From Anabaena cylindrica PCC 7122 (GTDB lineage Bacteria; Cyanobacteriota; Cyanobacteriia; Cyanobacteriales; Nostocaceae): a stretch of 64,000 nt of DNA. The position numbers and the translations under genes were made by a program. Under the pieces are notes generated by a model, which saw only the letters and a program-made list of their open reading frames with translations, searched no databases and was not told the DNA's origin. Where the stretch lies: assembly GCF_000317695.1 (NCBI RefSeq), contig NC_019771.1, forward strand, positions 1,240,001 to 1,304,000, written 5' to 3'. This document shows, one piece after another, positions 8,439 to 18,491 of this stretch. Position 1 is the stretch's first letter, and each line of letters starts with the position of its first letter.

Positions 8439-10697
8439 ATGTTTAATAAAACTGATACTGCTCAGAGTGGTGATACTCAAAAAAAAGCATCTCTGAGAGC
8501 ATCATCGAAAGTTACTGATCATAGAATAGAAATGGTTAGCCAGTCTCATGTCAACACGACCAGAAATTACCCTGGAAACCATGCAGTGAGGTATTTACAG
8601 CGACTGACATTAAGAACGAAAGCGGTAATTTTAGCGATCGCACTCGGCACATTACCAGTATTCGGACTGGGCATGATGGCTTATAATTTCGGTAGTAAAT
8701 CCATTAGTAAGCAAATTGTCAGCAATCAGGAAGCTCAAGCCCTGAGATTAAGTGACACAATTAACCGTTTTATGTTGGCAAAATATGGAGATATTCAAGT
8801 TCTCTCAACTCTACCATTTTTAACCAACGCTCAAGTTAGTAAAAGTACGAGTATTCCTGAACAGCAAGCAGTACTAAACCGCTTTATTACAGCTTATAAA
8901 GCCTATGACCATCTAGCGGTTTTTGACCTGAATGGAAAAGTGATTATTCAATCTAAAGGTGGAACTAGTACTCAGGAAAAAAATTTGCAATATTTTCAAG
9001 AGGTTATCCAAAATAATTCTCCTGTTATTAGTCAACCAGAAACATTAAAAAATAAAGAAGTGGTTATTTATGTTGCTGCACCGATTCAAGATCTAGCAAC
9101 ACGAAAAACTATTGCTGTAGTCCGCACACGTATACCCATAAAATTATTAGTAGAAACAATCAAAAACTATGTAGCTGATAGTGATGACTATTATTTAGTC
9201 GATGCGACAGGCAAGTTTTTTCTAAGTCTCAAGCCGGATTTATTAGGTCAAGCAGCTACAGTAATATATCCTGGTTTAGCCAACCCCCTGGATATCCAAA
9301 ATGTTGATAGTTTTACAGGAATTCAGACTATTAAACAACAGCCAGAACTAGTCAGTTATGTGCCATTAAAAAAACTAGCAGGTTTACCTAATCTGAATTG
9401 GCAGTTAATTTTGGCTCAAAATGCTGCGATCGCTTTCGAGCCGCAAAGACAATTTTTGATGCTTGTTGCTCAGAGAACTGCACTAGTAGCATTATTGTTC
9501 GCATTGCTTGCAGTTTGGTTAGCTCAGAGTATAACAAAGCCAAATTCCCAAGCATCAGCAGGAGTAGAAACTGTAATTGAAAATGAAAATGAAATCAAAA
9601 TTGGGTTGGCAAATCAACAAAATAATGAATTAGCAGCTCCAACGAAAGAACAAGATATCAATGTGAGTGAAGAATCTACAAATGAGCAGGAATGGCAACA
9701 ACAAGACACACTACATTTGCAACTTCTCAATTTACTCAGCCAAGTGGAAAGTGCCGCTAAAGGAGATTTGACAGCACAAGCTGATGTAATAACTGGAGAA
9801 GTTGGGACTATTGCCAATGTTTTCAATTTGATTTTAGAAAACCTCCGCGATATTGTTACCCAAGTACAACAGGCAGCTAGTCAAGTAGATACTTCCCTTG
9901 GCTCAAATCAAAATGCTATTCGGGACTTAACACAAGCAGCAATTACACAAGCTGATGATATCAACCGCACCTTAGTAGCTGTTGACCAAATGACCAGTTC
10001 TATGCAAGCTTTAGTAGATGGCGCTCAAGAAGTTACTAATATTGCCAATCATGCTCACCACACCGCTACCAAAAGTGGAAAAGCAATGGATTCGACAGTA
10101 CAAAATATTCTGTCTTTACAAGAAACAGTAGGTGAAACTGCTAAAAAAGTCCGGCATTTGGGAGAATCTTCTCAACAAATTTCCCGCGTGGTTTCTTTAA
10201 TTAATCAAATTGCCATGCAAACTAACTTATTAGCAATTAATGCAGGAATTGAAGCTGCGCGTGCTGGAGAAGAAGGTCAAGGTTTTGCTGTTGTAGCTGA
10301 AGAAGTAGGAGAATTAGCAGCTCGCAGTGCGGCTGCAACCCAAGAAATTGAGCAAATTGTCGAGAAAATTAAACGAGATACCAATGAAGTTATGCAAGCC
10401 ATGGAGGTAGGAAATAATCAAGTAATTGAGAGTACACAAATTGTCGCGGATGCCAAGCAAAGTTTGAGTGAGATTTTAGATGTTTCCCAACAAGTGGATA
10501 TTTTAGTAAAATCAATTTCTATGGCTTCTGGTTTGCAGTTAGAGACATCGCAAATTGTGAGACAATTAATGCAAGATATCGCTGAAACTTCACAACTTAG
10601 GGGTGATTATACCCAGCAAATTGGTGAATCCTTGCAAAGAAATATAGAAATTTTTCAGCATTTACAAAAGAATATTGAGAATTTTAAACTCAATTGA
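8439..10697 (+). CDS. Methyl-accepting chemotaxis protein with extracellular Cache-like sensor
   Basis: A 752-residue protein from the ATG at 8439, which has AGGGA upstream; the frame also opens at an unsupported TTG 8400. Order: a cytoplasmic N-tail, a transmembrane helix (ILAIALGTLPVFGLGMM), an external Cache-like region of about 280 residues, a second membrane helix (TALVALLFALLAVWLA), a HAMP-like segment (KGDLTAQADVITGEVG), a coiled coil and the receptor hairpin tip with NLLAINAGIEAARAGEEGQG near 590-620. No GAF or phytochrome-like photosensor is present, unlike PixJ/PtxD, so a soluble ligand is more likely than light. Confidence 0.92.
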   Translation: MFNKTDTAQSGDTQKKASLRASSKVTDHRIEMVSQSHVNTTRNYPGNHAVRYLQRLTLRTKAVILAIALGTLPVFGLGMMAYNFGSKSISKQIVSNQEAQALRLSDTINRFMLAKYGDIQVLSTLPFLTNAQVSKSTSIPEQQAVLNRFITAYKAYDHLAVFDLNGKVIIQSKGGTSTQEKNLQYFQEVIQNNSPVISQPETLKNKEVVIYVAAPIQDLATRKTIAVVRTRIPIKLLVETIKNYVADSDDYYLVDATGKFFLSLKPDLLGQAATVIYPGLANPLDIQNVDSFTGIQTIKQQPELVSYVPLKKLAGLPNLNWQLILAQNAAIAFEPQRQFLMLVAQRTALVALLFALLAVWLAQSITKPNSQASAGVETVIENENEIKIGLANQQNNELAAPTKEQDINVSEESTNEQEWQQQDTLHLQLLNLLSQVESAAKGDLTAQADVITGEVGTIANVFNLILENLRDIVTQVQQAASQVDTSLGSNQNAIRDLTQAAITQADDINRTLVAVDQMTSSMQALVDGAQEVTNIANHAHHTATKSGKAMDSTVQNILSLQETVGETAKKVRHLGESSQQISRVVSLINQIAMQTNLLAINAGIEAARAGEEGQGFAVVAEEVGELAARSAAATQEIEQIVEKIKRDTNEVMQAMEVGNNQVIESTQIVADAKQSLSEILDVSQQVDILVKSISMASGLQLETSQIVRQLMQDIAETSQLRGDYTQQIGESLQRNIEIFQHLQKNIENFKLN

Positions 10698-10754
10698 TTA
10701 AGTAATTTGTTCTTGGCTAATAATTAATAACCAACGACTAAGGACTAATGATTT

Positions 10755-13724
10755 ATGACTAATGATAAAGAGCTTGAAATTCAGATGCAATTTTTAGAGG
10801 AAGCAACTGATTATTTAAATACATTAGAAAGTATTTTGCTGGAAATTGACACTAGTAAACATATTGATTTAGATAAAATTAATGCTGCCATGCGGGCTGC
10901 CCATTCTATTAAAGGTGGTGCAGCGATGATGGGGTTTAGATTGTTGAGTAATTTAGCGCACCGATTAGAAGATTCTTTCAAGGTTCTCAAAACTCGCAAG
11001 AAATCTCTAGAAATTGATACTCATTTGCAAAGTTTGTTATTATCTGGAGTTGACTGGCTACGGCAGATTGTGGAGTTGTTGTCAGAAAAAAAAGCTCCAG
11101 AGGATAAATGGTTAAGAACTTTTTGTTATCCAATTTTTGATGAACTGCATGAACGTTTAGGTGATCCTTCTCCAGAAGATATCACCACTATGCTATCACC
11201 AGAAGATGGACAAGAAATTATTCCGCTACTGTTTGAAACCGAAGTCGAAGAGTGTTTGCAGAATTTAGAATCTTTATTGGCAAATAGTTCAACAACTAAT
11301 TTACAGTCAGAAGTAGGAGTGATGGCTGCTGAATTGGGTGGGTTGGGAGAAATGCTTCAGTTACCTGCCTTTACTCAACTTTGTGAGTCAGTTACCAATT
11401 ATTTAGAAACTCAGCCTCAGCGTTTTGTAGAAATTGCTCAATTAGCATTGCAAGCATGGAGAAGATCCCAAGCTTTAGTGCTGACAAACCAACGCCATAG
11501 CTTACCAACAGAAATTAAGTTAAATGAAGTAGTTGTTAGCGATATTCAAGAACAGATTATTGCGCCCGTACAAGTAACAATACACGAAAATTATCTGATT
11601 ACAGAGGCGTTAATTCCTGATTTAACATCTTTAAAAGTAGAATTACCACCAGAAATTAACGCTGTTGAGTTTCCTGAACCTAATATAGCATTTACTCAAG
11701 AAATTGCCTCTATAGATTATAAACATCTCGAACGCAAAAGCGAAATAATTGGTATTTCTAAAGATAAGGAAATTCATGAGAATACAGTCCGAGTTCCGAG
11801 TAAACAATTAGAAGAAATTAATGATTTATTTGGAGAAATAATTATTCAGCGGAATGGATTAAATTCCCAATTAGAAAGATTACGCAAACTGGTATTAGGA
11901 CTGAGCCAACGAGTGCAAATTCTTGATCAAGAACATCAAGAAGTGCGTTCGGCATATGAGAAAATTATTGCCCAAAGTGTCTCTTCTGGAGTATTAACTT
12001 CAGGGGAAGAGGTACAAGATTCTGGGGTAAAAGGTTTAGAAATAGATCGCTATCAAAAATTAAACCTGCTATCTCAGGATGTGATGGAAACAATTGTTCA
12101 GGTAGCAGAAGTCACGAGTGATATTCAACTCAGTGTTGATGATACAGATCAAATTGCCCGGAAGTTGAATAAAACATCTAAGCAAGCGCAGAGAAAATTA
12201 ACGCAAGTGCGAATGCGTCCTTTATCTGATTTAGTAGAGCGTTTTCCGAGAGCAATTCGTGATTTAAATATTGAATATGGTAAAAATGTGCAGTTAAAAA
12301 TTGAAGGTGGTAAAACCTTAATTGAACGCACCATTTTAGAGGCTTTGAATGAGCCGCTAATGCACTTGTTACGTAATGCATTCGATCATGGGATTGAAGA
12401 TCCGGCTACCCGTCACGCTCAAGGGAAGCCAGAACAAGGATTGATAGAGATTAAAGGATATCATCGGAGCGATCGCACAATCATTACCATGAGCGATGAT
12501 GGTAGAGGCATTTCTCTAGAAAAAATTCGCCAGCGCGCTCTAGCTATGGGCTTAGATACAGCATTAATAGCTACTGCCAGTGAAGAAGAACTACTAACAC
12601 TGATTTTTGAGCCAGGTTTTACCACTTCTGATCAAGTCACAGCTTTATCTGGCCGTGGTGTGGGCATGGATATAGTTCAAAATAACCTCAAACTTGTGCG
12701 GGGTGATATTACAGTGGATACACAGCCAGGAATTGGTACAACTTTTACATTATCAGTACCATTTACACTGTCTGTAGCACGAGTTTTATTAGTAGAGAGT
12801 GATACAGGTAGCGGTATCAACCACCGGATGGTTTTGGCATTTCCTACAGATGTGGTTGCAGAAATATTTTTATTAGAAAATGATCAAGTTTTTTCAATGG
12901 ATGGTAGAGAATTTCTCAAATGGCAAGATACCATGCTACCCTTAATGCGTCTTGGTAATTACTTTGAGTTTAATTGTTCCCATTACAATAATTTAGAAAT
13001 AGAAAGTCCCACGGGAATCAATGCCAGTAGCGTGTTAATCATTAAAAATGATCATCAACCAGTAGCCGTACAAATAGATCGTTGCTGGGGTGAACAAGAA
13101 GTCGCAATTCGCCAAGTTGAAGGCAACATACCTTTACCAGATGGTTTTAGTAACTGTACAATTCTCGGTGATGGTCGGGTAGTGCCACTAGTAAATACAA
13201 GTGAATTAGTATCTTGGATTACTAGCAATCAACGTCCTCATAGAAGTAATAAATTACCTACCACTAAATTAAAAACAGCTTTTCTCAAACCACAAAAAAA
13301 TCAACCTCTAGTCAGACCTAGCCACCAAAAGGGCATGATTTTAATTGTTGATGATTCAATTAATGTCCGTCGTTATTTAGCTCTAACTTTAGAAAAAGGA
13401 GGGTATCAAGTCGAACAAGCTAAAGATGGTCAAGACGCTTGGGAAAAATTAGAAAGTGGTTTAAAAGTACAAGCTGTAATTTGTGATATTGAAATGCCAC
13501 GTTTAGATGGTTATAGCTTTCTAGAACGAGTCAAATCTCATGATGATTTAAAAAGTCTTCCTGTGGCCATGTTAACTTCTCGTAGTAGTAACAAACATCG
13601 CCAATTAGCAATGCAATTAGGAGCGCGAGCTTATTTTTCTAAACCTTATAATGAACAAGATTTATTGAGAACACTGGAAGAGATAATTTTTAGAATAGCA
13701 GAAACTGGATCTGCTAATAATTGA
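10755..13724 (+). CDS. CheA-type histidine kinase with C-terminal receiver
   Basis: A 989-residue hybrid. The N-terminal HPt domain has its phosphorylatable His near residue 50 in AAHSIKGG. A variable region follows, then the dimerisation helices, a HATPase domain (N-box LMHLLRNAFDHGIEDP, G-boxes DDGRGIS and GRGVGMDIV), a CheW-like regulatory domain and a receiver with Asp near 911 (VICDIEMPRLDGYSF) and Lys in FSKPY. This is the PixL/HmpE architecture of cyanobacterial pilus chemotaxis. With the upstream CheW and MCP it forms a complete signalling core; the C-terminal receiver may replace the separate CheY missing from this cluster. Confidence 0.93.
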   Translation: MTNDKELEIQMQFLEEATDYLNTLESILLEIDTSKHIDLDKINAAMRAAHSIKGGAAMMGFRLLSNLAHRLEDSFKVLKTRKKSLEIDTHLQSLLLSGVDWLRQIVELLSEKKAPEDKWLRTFCYPIFDELHERLGDPSPEDITTMLSPEDGQEIIPLLFETEVEECLQNLESLLANSSTTNLQSEVGVMAAELGGLGEMLQLPAFTQLCESVTNYLETQPQRFVEIAQLALQAWRRSQALVLTNQRHSLPTEIKLNEVVVSDIQEQIIAPVQVTIHENYLITEALIPDLTSLKVELPPEINAVEFPEPNIAFTQEIASIDYKHLERKSEIIGISKDKEIHENTVRVPSKQLEEINDLFGEIIIQRNGLNSQLERLRKLVLGLSQRVQILDQEHQEVRSAYEKIIAQSVSSGVLTSGEEVQDSGVKGLEIDRYQKLNLLSQDVMETIVQVAEVTSDIQLSVDDTDQIARKLNKTSKQAQRKLTQVRMRPLSDLVERFPRAIRDLNIEYGKNVQLKIEGGKTLIERTILEALNEPLMHLLRNAFDHGIEDPATRHAQGKPEQGLIEIKGYHRSDRTIITMSDDGRGISLEKIRQRALAMGLDTALIATASEEELLTLIFEPGFTTSDQVTALSGRGVGMDIVQNNLKLVRGDITVDTQPGIGTTFTLSVPFTLSVARVLLVESDTGSGINHRMVLAFPTDVVAEIFLLENDQVFSMDGREFLKWQDTMLPLMRLGNYFEFNCSHYNNLEIESPTGINASSVLIIKNDHQPVAVQIDRCWGEQEVAIRQVEGNIPLPDGFSNCTILGDGRVVPLVNTSELVSWITSNQRPHRSNKLPTTKLKTAFLKPQKNQPLVRPSHQKGMILIVDDSINVRRYLALTLEKGGYQVEQAKDGQDAWEKLESGLKVQAVICDIEMPRLDGYSFLERVKSHDDLKSLPVAMLTSRSSNKHRQLAMQLGARAYFSKPYNEQDLLRTLEEIIFRIAETGSANN

Positions 13725-14089
13725 ATCCTAAGACTTCAGGAGTCAGGAGTCAGAAACAAAGAAAAGGAGAGTTTTTGCATAAGTCCTAATTTTATCTATG
13801 TAAGGATTCAGGATAAAGAATTAGGACTTACGCACGAAGTAATCAAAAACCTGATTCTTTCGTAGGGGTAATTCATGAATTACCCCTACTTTCGTGATGT
13901 TTTGCGTAAGTTCTGAGAATGTTTGATATAGCAAGAAACTCTTAACATAAGAGAAAAATATTTTTCTTCCTTCTTTCTGACTCCTGACTCCTGACTTCTG
14001 CTGTATATAATAACTCTATTTTATTTTGGTAAGCATAAGCCTAACGGCAATATGCTTACAATTATGATATTACCCAAATCAGACTCGGT
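13725..14089. other. Intergenic region filled with nested repeats
   Basis: No gene is seen. It carries heptameric short repeats (caggagt at about 13736-13752, ctcctga at about 13979-13997) and a composite element at about 13796-14000 whose halves match 22316-22428, split by a MITE D copy at 13821-13915. Confidence 0.6.
13821..13915. repeat. MITE D copy 1
   Basis: Ends TTAGGACTTACGCA and TTGCGTAAGTTCTGA form inverted repeats. The interior has the palindrome GGGGTAATTCATGAATTACC centred near 13876. Related copies lie at 31895-31985 and 35166-35251. Confidence 0.75.
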
Positions 14090-14878
14090 TTAAGCAGGCT
14101 GTTCGTTTCTAGTTGGTTCAGAATTAGAAACTTCAGTTGTAGTTGCCTCTTTCTTTTTATCCTGCTGTTCAGTTTGTTGTACTTGTTGTAGGTGAATGTT
14201 ATTTACTTGGGTAATAAATTGCTCTACAGATTGACTAATCCGTTGTTGTTGTTCAGCTTCATCAGTGACATCATAACAACGATAAGCTGGGGTAATTCCC
14301 AAGATAAATTTCTCTTGTTCTGCTTCTAATAACTCAACAATTGTGTTAGCAGCAACCGCATTCTTTTGGAAAGGAAAAGAGGTGACAATACTAGCAACAA
14401 TAGAAGCAAGAGCCGGACAAATTACTGGTAGCCACTTCAGCCAAGATTGTCCAGCTTCTAATTTATCTACCAAAACTAGAATTGGTGTGACACCAGACAA
14501 AATAACAGTAGATATTTGCAAGATATAGTAAAGATTTCTTGCCCAATTTCTAGTGCCTCTGTAATCATTAATCAAGTCTTGACAATACTCCAAAGCTTTA
14601 GCTCTAGCGGGAATAATTGTATTGTTTTCCAAGGAATTACCATGAGTTAATAAAGAGGTGTAAATTTCAGCTTTTTTTTCCAGTTCAGTCTTTTGCGCTT
14701 CCTTACGAGCATTGTTTACAGAGTTTCTGTTGAGTAGAAACAGAAAAATTGCAACAGCTAAAGCTCCGGCTCCAACTATGACATATTGTTGATTGCTAGA
14801 ATCGAAATAAAGAATAATTGCCGCACTAATAAAAACAGCTGCTAATAGATAATCAATCAGCTTTAAGAACAACAACAT
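14090..14878 (-). CDS. DUF4231/SLATT-like membrane protein
   Basis: A 262-residue protein with two hydrophobic N-terminal helices (about 5-50), a charged helix, then a helix pair ARNLYYILQISTVILSGVTP and LPVICPALASIVASIVTSF typical of DUF4231. A Gln/Glu-rich hydrophilic tail follows from about 215. SLATT-fold membrane proteins are linked to bacterial conflict systems as pore-forming effectors, but cyanobacterial DUF4231 proteins are often stand-alone. ATG 14878 has AGGTGA close upstream. No partner gene adjoins it, so a defence role is only inference. Confidence 0.7.
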   Translation of the reverse strand: MLLFLKLIDYLLAAVFISAAIILYFDSSNQQYVIVGAGALAVAIFLFLLNRNSVNNARKEAQKTELEKKAEIYTSLLTHGNSLENNTIIPARAKALEYCQDLINDYRGTRNWARNLYYILQISTVILSGVTPILVLVDKLEAGQSWLKWLPVICPALASIVASIVTSFPFQKNAVAANTIVELLEAEQEKFILGITPAYRCYDVTDEAEQQQRISQSVEQFITQVNNIHLQQVQQTEQQDKKKEATTTEVSNSEPTRNEQPA

Positions 14879-15314
14879 TTTTTCACCTGACTAAAAAAAC
14901 AGATTTAGACATACAGGCAATTTGCAAATGAATTTTTGCCTGATGAGGAGTTATTTTCACAAACAAACCTGTATAATATATGAAAGTAGTATTAAAGACA
15001 AGTTAAATTTACTGAAAGCTTTACAAAAATATATTTCTGGAATGGCAGCACCTAGAGTTAATCTGAAGAAGATGAGAAAATTAAAATTTATTAAAATTCA
15101 ATAGACATCTTCGAGAATTAAATGTGCGTGACTTGAAACCCTTGTAGAGAAGTGACCTGGGTAGGGATTATCGGATCTACAATCTTTTTCACTCCTATGC
15201 CTATTGAGTATCTATAGCGATCCTAAAATAAGATGTGAACACCCCTTTTTTGTCTGCCTCTGCGTCCTCTGCGTCTCTGCGGTTCGTTTATTTTCTCTAT
15301 GCTGTACTAAAATT

Positions 15315-15659
15315 TTAAACACTGAGGAAGAAAACAATTAAAATGATGCTCAGAGTCAAAGCAAAGATTAAAGCATATTCAACTCTACGACTAAAAAATC
15401 CAACTAGGGAAATTAAGCATATATAGCCTTTCCCACTCTAGTTAGATACAAAATTACCCCTCCCCAACCCTCCCCTTGGTAAAGGGAGGGTGCGCGACAG
15501 CGCAGGTGGGGTGTATTTCATGAGATTGGGAATTGCTATAAAAAGAATTGTAATACCTATATATTGCTCTTTTTGCAAACCTCTCGCTATTAATAAGTCT
15601 TGACCTGGTGTTTGTTCAGAGGGTAGTTCTTGAATATTTTTATTATTACTTTTTGTCAT
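15315..15659 (-). pseudogene. Small two-helix membrane protein gene split by MITE A
   Basis: From ATG 15659 (AAAGG upstream) the frame encodes MTKSNNKNIQELPSEQTPGQ and onward to ITILFI, then runs into the MITE A copy at 15422-15540 and ends inside it. Deleting the element with one TA copy joins the frame exactly to ICLISLVGFFSRRVEYALIF and a second hydrophobic helix ending FFLSV at a TAA (15315-15317). The intact form would be about 75 residues with two membrane helices and a soluble N-terminus. Function unknown. It is divergent from the acetyltransferase, 29 bases away. Confidence 0.75.
15422..15540 (+). repeat. MITE A copy 1 (119 bases)
   Basis: Ends TATAGCCTTTCCCA and TGGGAATTGCTATA are imperfect inverted repeats, with an internal hairpin built on CCTCCCC...GGGAGG. 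It is inserted at a TA inside the small membrane gene. At least six other copies occur in the window. Confidence 0.9.
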
Positions 15660-15688
15660 AATTAATTACCTTTTGATGGAGATATTTT

Positions 15689-16162
15689 ATGAAATTGAGA
15701 AGTTATCGAATAGAAGATACACCAGAAATTATAAATTTGTTTAATGACACTATTCATAATATAAATGTTCGTGATTATAGCAAAGAACAAGTAGAGGCTT
15801 GGGCTTCAGCTAAGTTAGATATCGAAATGTGGATTAATCGTTTGAGTAATAGTTTTACTTATGTTGCAGAAGAAAATAACCAAATTATTGGGTTTAGTAA
15901 TTTAGAAAAAAATGGACATATTGATTGTTTCTATTGTCATCATGCTTTTCAAAGGCAAGGAGTTGGCACAAAAATCTTAGATAGTATCGAGTTACAGGCT
16001 AAATTTTTAGGAATAACCAAGTTATTTACAGAAGCTAGTATCACAGCCAAGCCTTTTTTTATTAGTAAAAACTTTATTGTAGTCAAAGAACAAGAAGTAG
16101 AATGTCGAGGACAGTTATTTATTAATTTTGTGATGGAAAAAACTATTGAATCATTCAATTGA
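15689..16162 (+). CDS. GNAT-family N-acetyltransferase
   Basis: A 157-residue protein with the GNAT order: N-terminal MKLRSYRIEDTPEIINLFND, central strand NNQIIGFSNLEKNGHIDCFY, the acetyl-CoA motif A HHAFQRQGVGTKILDSIE (Q/R-x-x-G-x-G/A type) and motif B LFTEASITAKPFFISKNF. The latter phrase is typical of the YafP-like branch. The acceptor substrate is unknown. ATG 15689 follows GGAGA. The gene lies between inverted MITE A copies at 15422 and 16429. Confidence 0.88.
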   Translation: MKLRSYRIEDTPEIINLFNDTIHNINVRDYSKEQVEAWASAKLDIEMWINRLSNSFTYVAEENNQIIGFSNLEKNGHIDCFYCHHAFQRQGVGTKILDSIELQAKFLGITKLFTEASITAKPFFISKNFIVVKEQEVECRGQLFINFVMEKTIESFN

Positions 16163-16577
16163 GAAATAAAATATAGCGGTTATCAGTTGAGTGAGATACA
16201 ACATGACTGGGTATTTTCTTTCTGGGAACACTCTAATAGAAAACATCATAATATGTAAAATTTTGTATAAATTAATTGTCATCTTACTAAAGACATAGCA
16301 ATTGTTTATTCCATTAGCAAGAAGCTTTTGTAAGCTTAAATATATATAGTAAATCCAAACAAATAATAAATATAGAATTTATCTTTTTCTATATTTTATC
16401 TACAAAATTACTGTTTAATCATTGTCAATATAGCAATTACCAAGCTCATGAAATACACCCCACCCGCGCTGTCGCGCACCCTCCCCTTACCAAGGGGAGG
16501 GTTGGGGAGAGGTAATTTTGTATCTAACTAGAGTGGGAAAGGCTATAACTTCAATTTCTATTTAGGAAACTACTATT
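16163..16577. other. Intergenic gap upstream of transketolase
   Basis: AT-rich DNA with no supportable gene. Its right half is the MITE A copy at 16429-16547; the rest shows nothing recognisable. Confidence 0.5.
16429..16547 (-). repeat. MITE A copy 2
   Basis: This is the reverse-orientation copy, beginning TATAGCAATTACCA and ending TGGGAAAGGCTATA. With copy 1 it brackets the acetyltransferase gene as an inverted pair. Confidence 0.9.
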
Positions 16578-18491
16578 ATGACCACCCAAGAACAGCTAAA
16601 TCAATGGCAGGAATTAGCTCAACAGTTGCGTATTGATAGTATTCGCGCTACGACTGTCGCCGGTTCTGGTCATCCTACTTCTTCTATGTCTTCTGCTGAT
16701 TTAATGGCAGTTTTATTATCTAAATATCTCCACTACGATTTCGATCATCCAGATAATCCTAATAACGATCGCTTTATTCTCTCTAAAGGACACGCTGCAC
16801 CGTTGCTGTATTCGATGTATAAAGCAGCAGGCGTGATTTCTGACCAAGAATTACTATCTCTACGCCAGCTTGGTAGTCGCTTAGAAGGTCATCCTACACC
16901 TGTTTTCCCTTGGGTAGATGTAGCTACAGGTTCTCTAGGACAAGGCTTACCCATTGGTGTGGGAGTGGCTTTAGCAGGTAAATATTTAGACCAATTACCA
17001 TACAACATTTGGGTATTATTGGGGGATAGTGAAACGGCTGAAGGTTCAATTTGGGAAGCTTTTGATCATGCCTCTCACTATAGTTTAGATAATTTAATTG
17101 CCATTATTGATGTCAATCGCCTCGGTCAACGTGGTCAAACTGAATTAGGCTGGAATACACAAGCTTATGCTAATCGTGCCAAGGCTTTTGGCTGGCAAGC
17201 TATAGAAATTGATGGTCATAATTTAACAGAAATTGATCAAGCGTTTAGTGCTGCTGTGGCTGTAAATGACCGACCCACAGTGATTATTGCTAAGACAAAA
17301 AAAGGTAAAGGAGTAAAGACTTTAGAAGATATAGGTGGTTGGCATGGTAAAGCTTTGAAAGCAGAACAGGAACAACAAGCTATTGCCGAATTGGGTGGAG
17401 AACGTCACATTACGATCGCAGTTGATAAACCAGAATCACAAAGCCAACCTGCTGTACTAGGAGTACCTCAACCCCTACAACTGCCCACATATAAAAAAGA
17501 TCAGAAAGTTGCTACCCGTCGCGCTTACGGTGATGCTTTATTAGCTTTGGGAACATCACAACCTGATGTAATTGTCCTTGATGCTGAGGTGAGTAATTCT
17601 ACATATGCTGAAGATTTCGCCGAAGCCTTTCCTGAACGCTACTTTGAAATGTACATTGCTGAACAGCAAATGATAGCAGCAGCGGTAGGCTTGCAGGTAA
17701 GAAAATACAAGCCTTTTGCTTCCACCTTCGCAGCGTTTTTAACTCGTGCTTATGATTTTGTTCGCATGGCGGCTGTATCTCGTGCCAACATTAAGTTAGT
17801 TGGTTCTCATGCTGGTGTCTCTATTGGTCAAGATGGTGCTTCCCAAATGGGATTAGAAGATTTAGCGGCTTTTCGCGCTGTGTGGAATAGCACTGTGTTG
17901 TATCCTAGTGATGCTAATCAAACTGCTAAACTAGTAGCACAGATGAGCGATGCCTACGGCAAGCAAAGCGATCGCACTGGCATAGTTTATCTTCGCACCA
18001 CCAGAGAAAGCACGCCTGTAATTTATAGCAGTGAAGAAATATTTCCCATTGGTGGTAGCAAAACTCTCCACCGTTCCCATGAAGATCAAGCCACCGTTAT
18101 TGGTGCAGGTATTACCCTCCACGAAGCCCTCAAAGCCTACGAAAGATTGAAAAATGAGGGGATCAAAGTCCGCGTTATTGATGCCTATTCCGTTAAACCC
18201 ATTGATGTACAAACATTACGTCAAGCTGCAAAAGATACTAACGGTAACTTAATAGTTGTGGAAGACCATTGGCTAGAAGGTGGTTTAGGTGATGCTGTGT
18301 TGGATGCCTTTGCCGGTAATAGTAGTACTCATCCTTACAAAGGTTCGCAACTGCAAATTATTAAACTCGCAGTTCGAGATATGCCCACTTCCGGTACACC
18401 AGAAGAACTACTCCATGCCGCTAAAATTGATGCCGATGCCATTGTGGAAACTGTGAAATTGCAAGTTAGACAATTGGTGGGAGTATCTTAG
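16578..18491 (+). CDS. tkt: Transketolase
   Basis: A 637-residue thiamine-diphosphate enzyme that moves two-carbon ketol units between sugar phosphates. The pyrophosphate-binding stretch runs GDSETAEGSIWEAFDHAS to AIIDVN near 149-177. SGHPTSSMSSADLMA and ILSKGHAAPLLYS lie in the N-terminal domain, and the pyrimidine-binding domain holds YFEMYIAEQQMIAAAVG. It is shorter than the usual 670-residue Calvin-cycle enzyme and resembles the animal/actinobacterial type, so it is probably a second transketolase. Its stop codon TAG (18489-18491) is shared with the left boundary of MITE B. Confidence 0.93.
   Translation: MTTQEQLNQWQELAQQLRIDSIRATTVAGSGHPTSSMSSADLMAVLLSKYLHYDFDHPDNPNNDRFILSKGHAAPLLYSMYKAAGVISDQELLSLRQLGSRLEGHPTPVFPWVDVATGSLGQGLPIGVGVALAGKYLDQLPYNIWVLLGDSETAEGSIWEAFDHASHYSLDNLIAIIDVNRLGQRGQTELGWNTQAYANRAKAFGWQAIEIDGHNLTEIDQAFSAAVAVNDRPTVIIAKTKKGKGVKTLEDIGGWHGKALKAEQEQQAIAELGGERHITIAVDKPESQSQPAVLGVPQPLQLPTYKKDQKVATRRAYGDALLALGTSQPDVIVLDAEVSNSTYAEDFAEAFPERYFEMYIAEQQMIAAAVGLQVRKYKPFASTFAAFLTRAYDFVRMAAVSRANIKLVGSHAGVSIGQDGASQMGLEDLAAFRAVWNSTVLYPSDANQTAKLVAQMSDAYGKQSDRTGIVYLRTTRESTPVIYSSEEIFPIGGSKTLHRSHEDQATVIGAGITLHEALKAYERLKNEGIKVRVIDAYSVKPIDVQTLRQAAKDTNGNLIVVEDHWLEGGLGDAVLDAFAGNSSTHPYKGSQLQIIKLAVRDMPTSGTPEELLHAAKIDADAIVETVKLQVRQLVGVS

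Noticed and set aside
14922..15104. 60-codon open frame after the DUF4231 gene
   Set aside because: AT-driven composition, no ribosome site and no family resemblance.
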